Positions 13,301-24,888 of a stretch of 64,000 bases of DNA are shown piece by piece. The position numbers and the translations under genes were made by a program. Source of the DNA: Epiperipatus broadwayi (taxonomy: Eukaryota > Onychophora > Udeonychophora > Euonychophora > Peripatidae); assembly GCA_028023455.1 (NCBI GenBank), contig JAQFVV010012509.1, forward strand, positions 2,356,001-2,420,000, given 5' to 3'. Position 1 is the stretch's first letter, and each line of letters begins with the position of its first letter. The notes below the pieces were generated by a model that was not told the DNA's origin, made no database searches, and worked only from the letters and a program-made list of their open reading frames with translations.

Positions 13301-15296
13301 CACACACATGTCTCTAAATATTAAAAATTACTATTCTTATTCGGTGTAATATTGGTTGTCTAGCTATCCAACTACAAATTACCCTTGTATTAATAATACT
13401 TTTAAATACTTTCTTTTATTGTAGTTAGTATATTATCTTTTTATCCTGTGTATTTTTTTCTTCCAAAATCGTTTTTGTGTGTTTATTTTTTCTTAAATAT
13501 CAACCATGCTTTAAAAAAAAAAAAAAAATGACACGTATTTTTGGGACATTGTAATTGATAAAATCCACATCTTGGATAACTTTAATAATCTACTCCAATA
13601 GGTAGTAGTATACAAAACAATATGAATATCACTTTAAATCTTATAATTTACCACAATAATAGTAATGAACATCAATACCTGTTTTAAATGATAACACAAT
13701 AAAAAATTTTAGAGTTTAAACATTAAAATATGATCTTACAATATATATATCTTTCAATAACAATTGTCATCACTCAAATTACATTTACTTATCCTCTATT
13801 TTTTTCTACCTTGCTTCAGATAAAATCATATCTTATCTATTGCAAATACTGTGAAGCCACAAATTATGCTGCACTATTTCAATTATATTCTATAAAAAAA
13901 ATATCAATAAATGAAAAAATATCAAAATTCATAAATTTAATACATTTTTTGACATGCCAGCAGATATTTTTCTATCTTGGACCTTCATATGCAAACACAT
14001 TTTTGTAAATTTAATAAATTTTACAATGTGAATGCAGCCCTTTTCCATCTCAAGAGCGCCATAGATGATCATGTTTGTTAATAAAATTTCCCCAGCTTAT
14101 ACTGAAAGCATGCCTATTTTATTCTTTCCTTATACTTTCCAAATTTGATGTACAGTATTTAACATAATAAAATATTTTCTACCTATAATGTTAAAAGTTT
14201 CATAAAATTTACAAATATTCACAAGTCCATGTGAATTTAAAAACATCAGCTAAAACCAACTACGGAGGGCATAGTCTACTGAAACAAGAATTTTATTACA
14301 TTTCAATAGAAAAATTATTAAAAAAAAAAAAAAGAATATTACCCAGAATTAGAACATTTCATTATTAACTTTATTTAAAAAATAAAGATCTAAGTATAAT
14401 AAGGGTTTTTTTTTTTTTTTTGACTAAATATGAATGAATGAACATACATTCAGTGAAATACAATAAAATGTTTCCCCTTTGTGTCTGCATCATATATATG
14501 TGTGAGTGTGTGTGTTGAAATATACTGTGTACTTGCAGTTCAATAAATAATACATATTCTACTGTTATCAAAGTTTATCAACCAAATGTGAGCTATACAT
14601 GAGAGATGCTTGAAATAAAATATAGCAGATATCATAGTTCCACTGGACATCAATTTAAAATCCTAATCAACATACTTAACTGCAATTGGAATTAAACCAA
14701 TAGTGCTAAAATCTTCATATTTCATTGCATTAATAAAGTCATTAATTGTAGAAAATAAAACTAAAGACTAACCCTATAAGTTATTAGCCAATTCTTATGA
14801 TCTCTTTTTCTTCGTAGCTTCGAATAATCCAATTGGAACTTTATCAATTTCTTATGTGTTACTATTTTTCACTCCATCAAAACTTTTTTACTTATTTACT
14901 TCATTTTTGCATAATACATTCCAACTATATCCAAATGATTTTTTTTTTTTCCAGTTAAGGTAAACAGAACTTATTTCTATCACAGAAATCATTCATATAT
15001 TCTCAGGTTTGTGAAGAGTGCCTGGTTTTCAAATATTTACACATCAAGCTTGTATCCTGTATTTAAATGGATAAGGTCCTAAACATGAGAGGCCAGAGTG
15101 ACTTCAGGTCAACATGGGTATGGCAATAATATTAGCATAAGCATGGGATTTGAGTTTTCATCATCAGATTTTCAATGATATGGATGGCTGAAAAGTTGGA
15201 GATTGGAATGGATTGAAGCCTGTCCATTAAAGTATAAAGATTTGCTATCTTAATATAAAGTGAGCACTGATTATATATATATATGGCAGATGATAA
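10330..15296. other. AT-rich non-coding stretch
   Basis: No gene or RNA is supportable. It contains an (ATA)n run near 10900, an (AC)n run near 13295 and several poly-A/T tracts (for example 13513 and 14410). The 92-codon frame at 13730-14008 is low-complexity translation of A/T sequence. Confidence 0.6.
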
Positions 15297-15400
15297 TCTA
15301 GACCAACTGATGAGTGCTGGTTTAGCATGAAATAGGTATATTGGTGATTATTTATCTTTTCTACATGTGTGTGGTCATGTGTATAATTGTATGAGATAGT
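15297..15400 (+). repeat. Repeat H copy 1, with a hammerhead-ribozyme-like core
   Basis: About 100 bp is shared with 35560-35645. It contains CTGATGA (15307-15313), a 4-5 bp hairpin (TGCT...AGCA, 15315-15327) and GAAA (15329-15332), the layout of a hammerhead core with stem II. GACCA before the core (15301-15305) can pair with TGGTC at 15372-15376 as stem I. The expected cleavage triplet and stem III are not well formed, so this copy is probably inactive if it is a hammerhead relic. Confidence 0.4.
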
Positions 15401-16890
15401 GTGGATAGTTGGAGGTGCTTGAAAGTCTGAATTCAAATCCCCTATACTTATTCTTACTTTCAATAAATCCATATTCTTTACTAATATAGTAATCTATCAC
15501 TTTTATTTTGAATTATACTTCATAGTAATAGTCCTGTATTTCCTACTTAAACCACTTCATTGTACTACATATCAAATCGAACATTTTCTTTGTAATTCCT
15601 ATAATTCCCTATATTCTCCTTCTGACTGTCTCTTTCAAGCTTTACCTGGTTGTACTTCAATTTAAAGTTAAGCCTTTTATACTATAGACTTCATATTTTC
15701 CTACTAATTTATTTATCTTATTGCTAATCTTTGTTTTTTAAAAATTACTATGTTTATTTAATATTTAAAAATTTTTTTTTAGTAAAACACATCTTTTATT
15801 TAAATTTACTTTAACAATCAACAATCACCCTAATACTATTGATGCTTATCTTCTTTTCCAATGTATCTAAAAATATTCCTTATTACTTCATTTTTTTATT
15901 GATTAGTCATTCTTTTTCTATCTTAGTTCATTCTTTTAAAAGATAATCTCAATTCAATCACTTACTAAGATGTGAATGAAATTCATATCAGATCAAATAT
16001 CTGTATATGCATTTTTATCCTTAATTAAAACATAAATCCAATTTAAATCTATTTATGTTAAATAAAATTTTCCTTAGACATATATTCTTAGGTTGTGATT
16101 TTTAAGCTATGTCTATCATTTCCTATACCTAAGCAATACTCTCCTACGATATAATCATTCATTTTTCCGGACACACTACAGCATTCCAATCTTCTGGTTC
16201 TAGTTTAAGATTTGTTTCTACCTTTTCATCTGCATATATATATACACATTACAAGCATAAAGCTAAACTAGTCAGTATATAATTAAAATTACCCCAAATC
16301 CAAAATTCAACCAGACCAGCAAAAAATAATATTAAAACACAACCAATGGTTTCACTGCTACAAGCAGACTTCTCAAGTGTAAAGAACTACAAAAACTACA
16401 AATATATATATATAATATTAAACATTACCCACAAATCCATTCACTTCCCATCCACCCTTAATATTAAAAGAACTCTTAAATAAGTTAATTGCTTCAGAAT
16501 AATAAATTTTCAATAATAAAGATTCTTTAATTCTTCTTTTGATTTCATTTCTCTCAAAGAAGACAACCTTAGCTTCATCAAAATTAATAGTGTGGCCTGT
16601 ATCTTTTTCATGGACATACAAAGCAGAACTACGTTATCTATTTTTAACTCTACTTCTATGAACCTTTATTCTTTCATTTAAACTCAAACTATTCTGACCT
16701 ATGTAGACCTTCTTACAAATAAACAAGGGATAAAATATACTACACCAGGAATAGTCTTTCTATCAAAAATTTCTTTTGTTATTATAGTGAAACCTTTGGT
16801 TGTGTTTTAATATTATTTTTTGCTGGTCTGGTTGAATTTTGGATTTGGGGTAATTTTAATTATATATATATATATTAATACATATTTAAC
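15401..16890. other. AT-rich non-coding stretch
   Basis: No supported gene. Near its end, about 16260-16340 and 16800-16865 are inverted copies of one another (CCAAATCCAAAATTCAACC and its complement, plus AACACAACC and GGTTGTGTT). They bracket a roughly 450 bp segment with a T-rich interior and an (AT)n tract at each outer edge. This may be another foldback element. Confidence 0.5.
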
Positions 16891-17440
16891 CATAATGGAT
16901 CAAATTAATCATAGAATTAAACTTGGTTGGAGTGCTTTTGGTAAATATAACTTGATATTAAAATGAAATATGCCTATGTGTTTGAAAAGGAAGGTTTTTA
17001 ATAAATGTGTTTTACCAATTCTTATTTATGGATCTGAGACTTGGACATTTAATAGAAGAGCAATAGAGACTTCAGACCACTCAAAGAAGTATGGAGAGAT
17101 GCATGTTAGGAGTAACAAGAAAAATCGAACACACAATTTATGGGTAAGAGAACAATCAGGTGTTATTGACCTCATTGAAAAAATTAAAAGACTGAAGTGG
17201 AGTTGGGCTGGACATATTGCTAGAAGAGATGATAATAGACGGACAATTAAAATCTTAAACTGGATTCCAAGAGATTGTAAAAGACCCAGAAAGAGACCAC
17301 ATGTGAGATGGATTGATGAAATAAGAAAGGGTGCAGAGGTGATGTGAAGAGAGATGCTAGAGATGGGGAGAAGATGGATTGAACTTGGAGAGACTTTCAT
17401 TCTGCAGTGGATTGATAATGACGATATAGCTGAATAAACA
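16890..17440 (+). pseudogene. RTE-type LINE, ORF2 C-terminal end (copy 1)
   Basis: A 5'-truncated non-LTR retrotransposon. The frame enters with INHRIKLGWSAFGK (about 16903), then PMCLKRKVFNKCVLPIL, YGSETWTF and WAGHIARRDDNR, and ends with GETFILQWIDND. These are the region after the reverse transcriptase palm and the C-terminus of RTE/BovB-like ORF2. It is broken by an in-frame stop near 16963, a frame shift in the 17040-17090 stretch and a stop at 17345. There is no RT catalytic core and no endonuclease. The 142-codon frame on the other strand is its antisense shadow. It is closely similar to 50631-51020. Confidence 0.85.
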
Positions 17441-17469
17441 TTAGATCTAGGCACTTGTTAGTTTTCAAG

Positions 17470-18406
17470 TAAACCAAGATGGCAGCCCAAATTTTAGATA
17501 AATCTACAATTTCAGGGGGCCCGCAAAAATGTTTACAAAAAAATTCCTGTTAGGAAGTGTATTTAATATTTACATTTTACTTTTTATTACTATTATTTTT
17601 AAAAAAAAAACAATCATTGTGGAAAAATTTAATTATAATATTTACAACTTATTACCAAAAAAAAAGAAAAAAAAAATTTACTCATGTCGGCATTTTCGGG
17701 AGGACAGGATCCTGTACTTTTGTAAATAGTCCACTACATACATTCTATGACAGGAAGGTCTCAAATTTTAATCATTATGACAATTTACCAAAAAACTGCT
17801 AACAAAAAGAAACAAGCTGAATTATACCAAAGTACGCTCTTGTCACTTCCCATGTTATAAGTGAAAAAAAAAAAATTGAAAATAAGCTTCTTTTTTTTAA
17901 ATTACTATATTATATTATATACTTAATGAAATTTATCGGAATTTATTCCTTTTTTAAATTTAACAATTGATTTATTAATCTAACAACTAATACATCTTTG
18001 GTAGATGGGAAAGGGTATTGAATGTAAAATTTCCTATCATTAACCATTAACACACATTTTGAGAGGGCAGGATTTACTACATCACATTCTGTGATAGGAA
18101 AGTTCCAAATTTTGATCACGATGACAATTTACTAAAAAAAATGCTGACAAAAAAAAAACATGCCGATATGAAACAAAATATGACAATGTTGAGAGCATCT
18201 CGCTGCTTCCACATTATAATATAGCTAAAAAAAAAAATTTGAAATACAGCTTCTAAATGAAATTTATTGGAAATTTAGTACTTTTTTTAAAATTTAACAA
18301 TCAATTTATTATTATTTTTTAATTTCACAACTAACACATCTTTGTTAGATCTTTAGACCCTCAAAACAGTTTATTTATCAAAAATACACATTGCCATCTT
18401 GGTTTA
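17470..18406. mobile_element. 937 bp element with 15 bp terminal inverted repeats and an internal tandem duplication
   Basis: The segment starts TAAACCAAGATGGCA and ends TGCCATCTTGGTTTA, a perfect 15 bp inverted pair; the outer TA could be a TA target duplication. Inside, two related units of about 350 bp lie head to tail (about 17695-18050 and 18060-18390). They share GACAATTTAC, GCTGACAAAAA-type and TAACACATCTTTG-type words. No transposase is encoded. It is probably a non-autonomous DNA transposon, class not assigned. Confidence 0.6.
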
Positions 18407-18450
18407 TTAAACCATCACATGACTACCATACTGTATTCTTACACAAGCTG

Positions 18451-18629
18451 TTTTTCACAGAGGCAAAACTCGCCATATAGTCACTGATGAAGATAGAAAC
18501 TAGTCTGGCAAAATTGGATGAGTAAGCACTAGATAGGAATTTTATGCACAAATCTTCCTGGCATCCATTGATTACTCTGGCTTGCACTGAGTGGTGTTAT
18601 TGTATGGAGAGTTTTGCCTCTGTGAAAAA
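18451..18629. mobile_element. MITE, family M1, compact 179 bp copy
   Basis: This is the cleanest short member of the family. It begins TTTTTCACAGAGGCAAAACT and ends with the exact inverted complement at 18610-18629. The interior carries ACTAGTCTGG, TTGGATGAGTAAGCACTAGAT, TTTTATGCACAAA and GCATCCATTGATTACTCTGG, all shared with 9720-10329 and 39148-39262. Confidence 0.75.
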
Positions 18630-19040
18630 TTTGACAAAATTAATTTTCTTATAAAACCATCTTTTATACTCTAAGGAGTGTTGAAGGCCTATCCAGAAAA
18701 GTATAATTTTTCCTCTACTTAATATCTTTTCCCTCATAATCTAAACACTTTAACTCAAAGCCATTTCTTTTTCATCTTCAATAATAAATTAACTATCTTG
18801 TGTGACTTATTAGTAATAATATTCCATGTACATAATTGATAATACAGTGAAATATCCCACTTTTTTAAAAAAAGACCCAAGTAAAAAATGACAGATATGG
18901 GAAGTAATAGAATGGAATTTTATTAAAAATTATAACTAAAACCAATTTAATAATTATTCATTAAAACATACAAAAAATACAACCCAGACTTTAAAAATCA
19001 AAACATTCTATAAATTATTTGTAATATGTTTGTGTGTATA

Positions 19041-19540
19041 NNNNNNNNNNNNNNNNNNNNNNNNNNNNNNNNNNNNNNNNNNNNNNNNNNNNNNNNNNNN
19101 NNNNNNNNNNNNNNNNNNNNNNNNNNNNNNNNNNNNNNNNNNNNNNNNNNNNNNNNNNNNNNNNNNNNNNNNNNNNNNNNNNNNNNNNNNNNNNNNNNNN
19201 NNNNNNNNNNNNNNNNNNNNNNNNNNNNNNNNNNNNNNNNNNNNNNNNNNNNNNNNNNNNNNNNNNNNNNNNNNNNNNNNNNNNNNNNNNNNNNNNNNNN
19301 NNNNNNNNNNNNNNNNNNNNNNNNNNNNNNNNNNNNNNNNNNNNNNNNNNNNNNNNNNNNNNNNNNNNNNNNNNNNNNNNNNNNNNNNNNNNNNNNNNNN
19401 NNNNNNNNNNNNNNNNNNNNNNNNNNNNNNNNNNNNNNNNNNNNNNNNNNNNNNNNNNNNNNNNNNNNNNNNNNNNNNNNNNNNNNNNNNNNNNNNNNNN
19501 NNNNNNNNNNNNNNNNNNNNNNNNNNNNNNNNNNNNNNNN
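19041..19540. other. Assembly gap of 500 N
   Basis: Exactly 500 undetermined bases, a conventional placeholder length, so the true size is unknown. Nothing can be annotated inside it. Confidence 0.99.
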
Positions 19541-19689
19541 CGACTTTGTCTCGGTATAATATATATTATAATATCATAGAATGTGTAATTACATATTACT
19601 AAAAATTAATATTAATATTAACGAGAGCAAATAATTAGATAAAAGAAACATTTTTGTCTAAGTATCTTTTTATTTTCTTTAATATTTTT

Positions 19690-19995
19690 ACATGCCAACA
19701 TCACCATCATCAACCATTATCAATCCACTGTAGGATAAAGATCTCTTCAAGTTCAATTCATCTCCGAACTCTAGCCTCTCTTCTCTACATCACCCCTGCT
19801 CAGTTTATTTCATCCACGCATCTAATACGTGGTCTCTTTCTGGGTCATTTTCAATCTCTTGGCCCAACTCCACTTCAGTCTCTTAATTCTTTCAGCGATA
19901 TCAGTAAAACCTGTTAGTTCTCTTACCCATATATTGTGTTTTCAATACTTTTTATTACTCTTAACATGCATCTCTCCATACTTCTTTGAGTGGTT
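19690..19995 (-). pseudogene. RTE-type LINE tail (copy 2)
   Basis: On the minus strand this is the same C-terminal sequence as at 16890-17440 and 50631-51020. It enters at the block that begins ACCACTCAAAGAAG and ends with the ATTGATAATGG-type 3' end followed by a short GAT-rich tail near 19690. Several frameshifts and a deletion inside the arginine-rich stretch make it a dead fragment. It lies 150 bp from the assembly gap. Confidence 0.75.
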
Positions 19996-20012
19996 TGCAG
20001 AAAAACTGTTAC

Positions 20013-20880
20013 AAATGAGCGTGACGCATCATCTAATAAAAAATAATATATTTTCAGAGTGGTGACAGCATGGTTGGCTGTCTTATAATTTTTTTTTTAA
20101 AGCAATAACACAACACAGGGAATTTCTTTATAAAAATTTTAGAAAAGATTGATAGAATATTAAGTATTAATTACATTTTTATTAATAATTTACAACATCA
20201 TAACAATATTCAATTGTCTCAATAAATTATTTCAATTTTATTTTCTAAAAAATAAGATTACTTATATTGTTATATTTAAAAAAAACATTAAACGCTATCA
20301 GCAGTTTATGGAAATAATTGTCTAGGTATGTTTGTGCATGTGTATATTTATATACATATATCAATTGCTCAAATACAATTATTAATATAAAAATCAGAAA
20401 ATAAATTCTTACAACAGCTATATAAATATCAAATTTTTTATATACAGTACATAAAAAACCTTTTTTAGCAGTTGATTTGGTGCCCTTTTCAAATGTGAAT
20501 AATTATTATGTTAAGGAACTATTACAGACATAAAGCCATCTAGTGTTCTATAATGAATTAAACAACTAATACCAATATAAATCATTAAAATAAATCAAAA
20601 CCTACTATAAATCTAGTAATTACAAAATAATTGACTATATCATAACAATATAATAAATAAAATATATTACATGCATTTTTTTTACAATTATATATATTAT
20701 TATTAATATTATATTATTAATAATATATAGTTGCATATAACAATTTATTAATATTATTATTAAATAATAATTTACAATCAAATTATGCCAACTTTTTAAA
20801 ATATAACAAAATTCACAATTTAAGTATGTAATGTACTGTAGCTTTTCCTTAAATGAAGTCAAGAATCTCTCAGCAATTAA
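20013..20880. other. AT-rich non-coding stretch
   Basis: No gene is visible. It includes a long run of alternating TTATTAATA-type words at 20690-20770. Confidence 0.5.
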
Positions 20881-20899
20881 GCCCAGAGAAACCTGTTAG

Positions 20900-22125
20900 C
20901 CATTTTATTTTCCATTCCCCCTCTAAATTTTCCCATATTTTGCTCCATCCCATTTCCACAACATAATCTTTGTCAACTCTATGGCCTTTATATGTAAATC
21001 CCCCTTATCTTTTCCCAAACCCAGCATAAAAAACAATAATCCACTTTCTGTATAATCACTTTTTTCATATTTATTCTTCCATAACTTCATTATATGTACC
21101 CTTTCTGTTTTCAAGCATTTACATTCAATTAACAGATGCCTAATATTTTTCTATTCCTTCCTTACATAATTTACAGACTAAATCATCCATATTTTTCCAT
21201 TTACATGTACATTCTCTTGTTGCTAAAGATCCCATTCAACCCTTAAACAATAAACTACTTTCCTTATTATTATCATATATTAACTCACACCTAATATTCT
21301 GTTTATTTCTATATATATTTAAACTCTTTTTACTCTCCATACTAGTTCTCCATTTTTCTAACTCCCTATTCTTTATTAATAAATCTATTCTTTTATCCCA
21401 TTCCTTACCACTATAACACTCAACAATCCTCCTAACACAATCATCCCATCTTTTATACAAATATACTGATATAAATTCTTTATCCAAAACTTTTGCATAC
21501 CGTATTACCTTTTTCACCCATCTTGTTTCCTGCCCTTTACTCATAATCCAATTAAATACTATTTTGGCTATATCCATAAACTGCAATTTACCAAACATTT
21601 TCATTTTACTTTTTTGCATCTCTCATATGAAAACTTGACCATCCCACTCCTCCTTGAATTGCCTCCCTTGCTCTCCATACATCGGCATCCAATGCATGTC
21701 TTTCTACTTCCCTTTGAACTTTTTCTAAGTAATCTAATACCCCTTTACTAACACATAATGCATCAGTACCATATGTTAACCCTGCTACTGTAACTCCCAT
21801 ATAATTCTAGCTATATCATATTTATTGCATGAAAACACTATTAATTTCTCTATCAATCCCTTTCTTTCCTTTGCTTCATTTATCAATTTTTTCTCCCATT
21901 CATCCAAATATTTCTGATTACTTAAAATAATTCCCAAATAACTATATCTATTCACCACACTTAACTTAATATCTCCCAATAAAAATTCTACATCTTCTCT
22001 TTCCCCAATATTAACCATCATTATATTTGATTTTTCTTCACTAAATTTAATCCCCATCTCTTTATCCACCCTTGCACATATCATCAGCATAACTTCCATA
22101 TCTTCACTTCTTTCTGCACACAAAA
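20900..22125 (-). pseudogene. Second LINE family: reverse transcriptase C-terminal region, broken into four frames
   Basis: Reading leftwards, the pieces are 22123-21785, 21800-21606, 21619-21236 and 21114-20923. The first carries GIKFSEEKSNIM and RYSYLGIILS, the thumb-side signature of non-LTR reverse transcriptases. The second carries YGTDALCVSKGVLDYLEKVQ, the usual sequence after it. The third and fourth have the charged C-terminal region. The FADD catalytic core would lie before 22125 and is absent. The protein sequence differs from the RTE copies in this window, so this is a separate LINE family; its clade is not assigned. Three or more frame changes make it dead. Confidence 0.75.
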
Positions 22126-22149
22126 ATGTGTACTTTCTATAACATCGTT

Positions 22150-23336
22150 TTTAATTTTTATGATAGTGGTCTTTAGAATTGTTTGTAGCTGGCTTAATCA
22201 AACAGAAATCTAGATATATAGATTTAAAAGTGGAATTTTTAATTTGAAGAGATTAAAAGCATAAAGAAGAATTTCTTCTTGGATTCTGGTTTTACAGTAT
22301 GCTGATACTTGTATTATTTTTGTTAGTTTAACAGATAATTGACAATGTTCTTAATGCTTTGAATGCAACATATAAAGACTTAGTTTATTAATTAATGTTC
22401 AAAAAAACTTCAGTTCTTTATCAAACAGTGACTACAAAAAAATCCTCAGTGACTTTTTGCCTGGATGGTTATCAACTTGAGAACGTAAACCAGTTTAAAT
22501 ATCTTGTAATTATAAATTTTATTAAACGCACATTATTATATTAAGTAATATTTACTAAGGCTGTACCTTAGGAATAAGCGTCTGAAAAATTCGAAGGTAG
22601 GGATCTCTTTTCTTCATAGCGTAAGCTTGTGTTTAAGACCTGTAGAGGTCCCTGCCTTCGAATTTTTCAGATGCTTATTCCTAAGGTACAGCCTTAGTAA
22701 ATATTATTTAAATATCTTAGTAGTTTTATAAGTGGAAAAATTAACTTACATGTTAAGATACAACACAGACTGTAATGTAATGCTGCTGCTTTTAACAAAT
22801 TAAAAAAAGTATTTCATCATAGGAAAATAATTACTGCAATTAATTTATCTGTATTATTGTACACCTTATTGGCACAAGATAAGTTTCATTTAATGATGCT
22901 CTATAAAATTTTAAAAATATAATGATAAGATCATAAAACCAATCAATATAATTATTGAACATGATACTATTGAGTCCACTATTATAAAATAACATCCATT
23001 GAATTGGACATGTAAAATCAATGAACAATGAAAGACTTCCTAAAAGGATAGTTTGTGGTGAACTTGAATATAGTATCCACTGTGAGATAGACTCTATTTA
23101 CAAAATAAGAATTATTTCAAAGACACTAAAAAAATGCCTATTGTTTCTATGGGAAGATATGGCAGAGAATAGAATACAGTGGAGAGGTACAATTAGACAT
23201 GGCAATGAAGTAATTCGAAAGAAACATTTTCTGCTGAGGAAATTAAAAGACAACATTGTAAAATATCAAAAAAGACAAAAAAATAAACACGCATGTTCTA
23301 TTCATGGACATATTTTTGTTTCACAGATTGGTTAAT
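22150..23336 (+). pseudogene. Third LINE family: RT core to C-terminal zinc-finger-like end, split by a MITE
   Basis: The plus strand carries a degraded FNLKRLKA, then a mutated active site QYADTC (about 22298-22315, D of the second aspartate lost), then LINVQKTSVLYQ, LDGYQLENVNQFKYL. A 161 bp MITE interrupts at 22546-22706. Afterwards come KINLHVKIQHRLCNAAA, LPKRIVCGELEY (about 23030-23070) and WEDMAENRIQWRGTIRHG. The end is HACSIHGHIFVSQIG, which resembles the C-terminal CxxCGRxxxSRIGL block of this LINE type with its cysteines partly lost. The last 104 codons (23021-23335) are open. It lies back to back with the minus-strand LINE relic at 20900-22125. Confidence 0.75.
22546..22706. mobile_element. 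161 bp MITE with 58 bp near-perfect terminal inverted repeats
   Basis: The left arm is 22546-22603 and the right arm 22649-22706, mutually inverted with about two mismatches, enclosing a 45 bp spacer. Both arms contain ACTAAGGCTGTACCTTAGGA. The words TTTAAATATCTT occur just before (about 22495) and just after (22708) the element, so some host sequence is duplicated at the site. It splits the LINE relic at 22150-23336. No coding. Confidence 0.85.
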
Positions 23337-24143
23337 ATAGTCATCAAAAAACTCATTTCTAGAGTAGTTTTTTTCTTCTTTATTTTACTTTTTTTTTTTA
23401 GAATGGGAATAGCCATATTGCAACTTCAATAGATACATAAAATATTCAATACAGTGTAGCTAGGAAAAAAAACAAATAAAAGTCTTGCTAATGTAAAAGA
23501 AAATGAACGTAATTTATTAATAACAAGATCTTAAAATTGTTAAATTATTTTATTATTTAGAATTAAAATTTATAAACATTTAAATATTGGAATATTACTA
23601 GCGCTTAAACTAATTATAATGTGTGCATGTATATATATCCAGTACTTGTATGCCATTTCAAAATAAAAAACAATTCATTAAAAAAAACATTATCTTGAGA
23701 CCCTCATTTGTCAAAAATAGATATGAAATTCTAAATATGATATATCCGTGAAAATATAACTTCTCCAGTGCTGCTTTAGAAATTAAAGAAAGCCTACAAT
23801 GAATGTAAAAAAAAAGTGATATATGAATAATTAATTAATCTAGTTCATTGAGATGGATAAATATGCTCAATCTTTGCACACCACAAATTCTCCTTTGCTT
23901 TTTCCAAAATAAATAAATAAATAAATGCTATATTCAAATTTTGACCCGTACAACAAAAATTCAATGATAATTGTTTTTTTCAAAAATCTATCTATTGTTT
24001 AGAGATTTAATACATTTTTAAAAATAGTTATATTTCATTAAATATCCATAATTCTTCAATATTTTTTTTTTTTTTTTAAAAAGACACTAAATTACTAATT
24101 AAAATATTGTCTAAAAGAAATAAAATTTACATAAGTATTCTAG
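23337..24143. other. AT-rich non-coding stretch
   Basis: No supported feature apart from short A/T microsatellites such as AAATAAATAAATAAATAAAT near 23908. Confidence 0.5.
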
Positions 24144-24319
24144 TACATTAAAGATTAGCCTGTCAAGCTATTGTGCATGCGCTTTTTACGAGTGTTAATA
24201 ATAAATAAATACTTTGACTCCCAACACAAGATATAGTATTTAGTAAAGAATAAAATGAATCACTTATTCTATCCAACCCAAATGCTTATATATGGGCAAA
24301 TCTTAAGTACTGGAAATGA
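24144..24319 (+). repeat. Direct repeat D, copy 1 (176 bp)
   Basis: Nearly identical to 24481-24656, with only a handful of mismatches, and in the same orientation. It contains CTATTGTGCATGCGCTTTTT and TGGGCAAATCTTAAGTACTGG. The two copies are separated by 161 bp of unrelated sequence. This could be a very short LTR pair or a local duplication; no LTR-style TG...CA ends are evident. Confidence 0.9.
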
Positions 24320-24480
24320 AAGCATGAGGATAGACCACTCACTTTAAATTACTGTTTACAATGTCTGAATGAATGACATTGGCAAAATTATCTAGAATTT
24401 ACTAAACATCATTCTCAAATGAAACTTAAATGTATGTAAATAAGCATTTATTTTATATAGCGCATGTTTATAAATTGTAA

Positions 24481-24656
24481 TACATTAAAATTTAGCCTGT
24501 CAAGCTATTGTGCATGCGCTTTTTACGAGTGTTAATAATAAATGAATACTTTGACTCCCAACACAAGATATAGTATTTAGGAAAGAATAAAATGAATCAC
24601 TTATTTTATCCAACCCAAATGCTTATATATGGGCAAATCTTAAGTACTGGAAGTGA
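24481..24656 (+). repeat. Direct repeat D, copy 2 (176 bp)
   Basis: Partner of 24144-24319, same length. The few differences (for example TAAATAAATA versus TAAATGAATA) suggest the duplication is recent compared with the other repeats here. Confidence 0.9.
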
Positions 24657-24888
24657 TATACAGTCTATAAAAACTTACAGGACATGAAATTATATAGATA
24701 ATTTCTAAAAATAAAATTGAATATTTTCAAAACAAAATCCTAACAATAACTTTCGGTTATAAATATTACATTGTATTTACATGTGGATAAAAAGAAAAAA
24801 GAAAACCAGTAATTTAATGGTAAATCATGTGACAATTAAAAACTTATGCAATATCTCAAAAATAAAATTTCATATATATTAAACAGGG

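Noticed and set aside
17026-17454. 142-codon minus-strand frame
   Set aside because: Antisense shadow of the RTE tail; the plus-strand reading has the recognisable motifs.
19026-19602. Three long open frames across the gap
   Set aside because: They consist almost wholly of undetermined bases and carry no information.
19654-20065. Plus-strand frames of 87 and 78 codons
   Set aside because: Antisense of the minus-strand RTE fragment.
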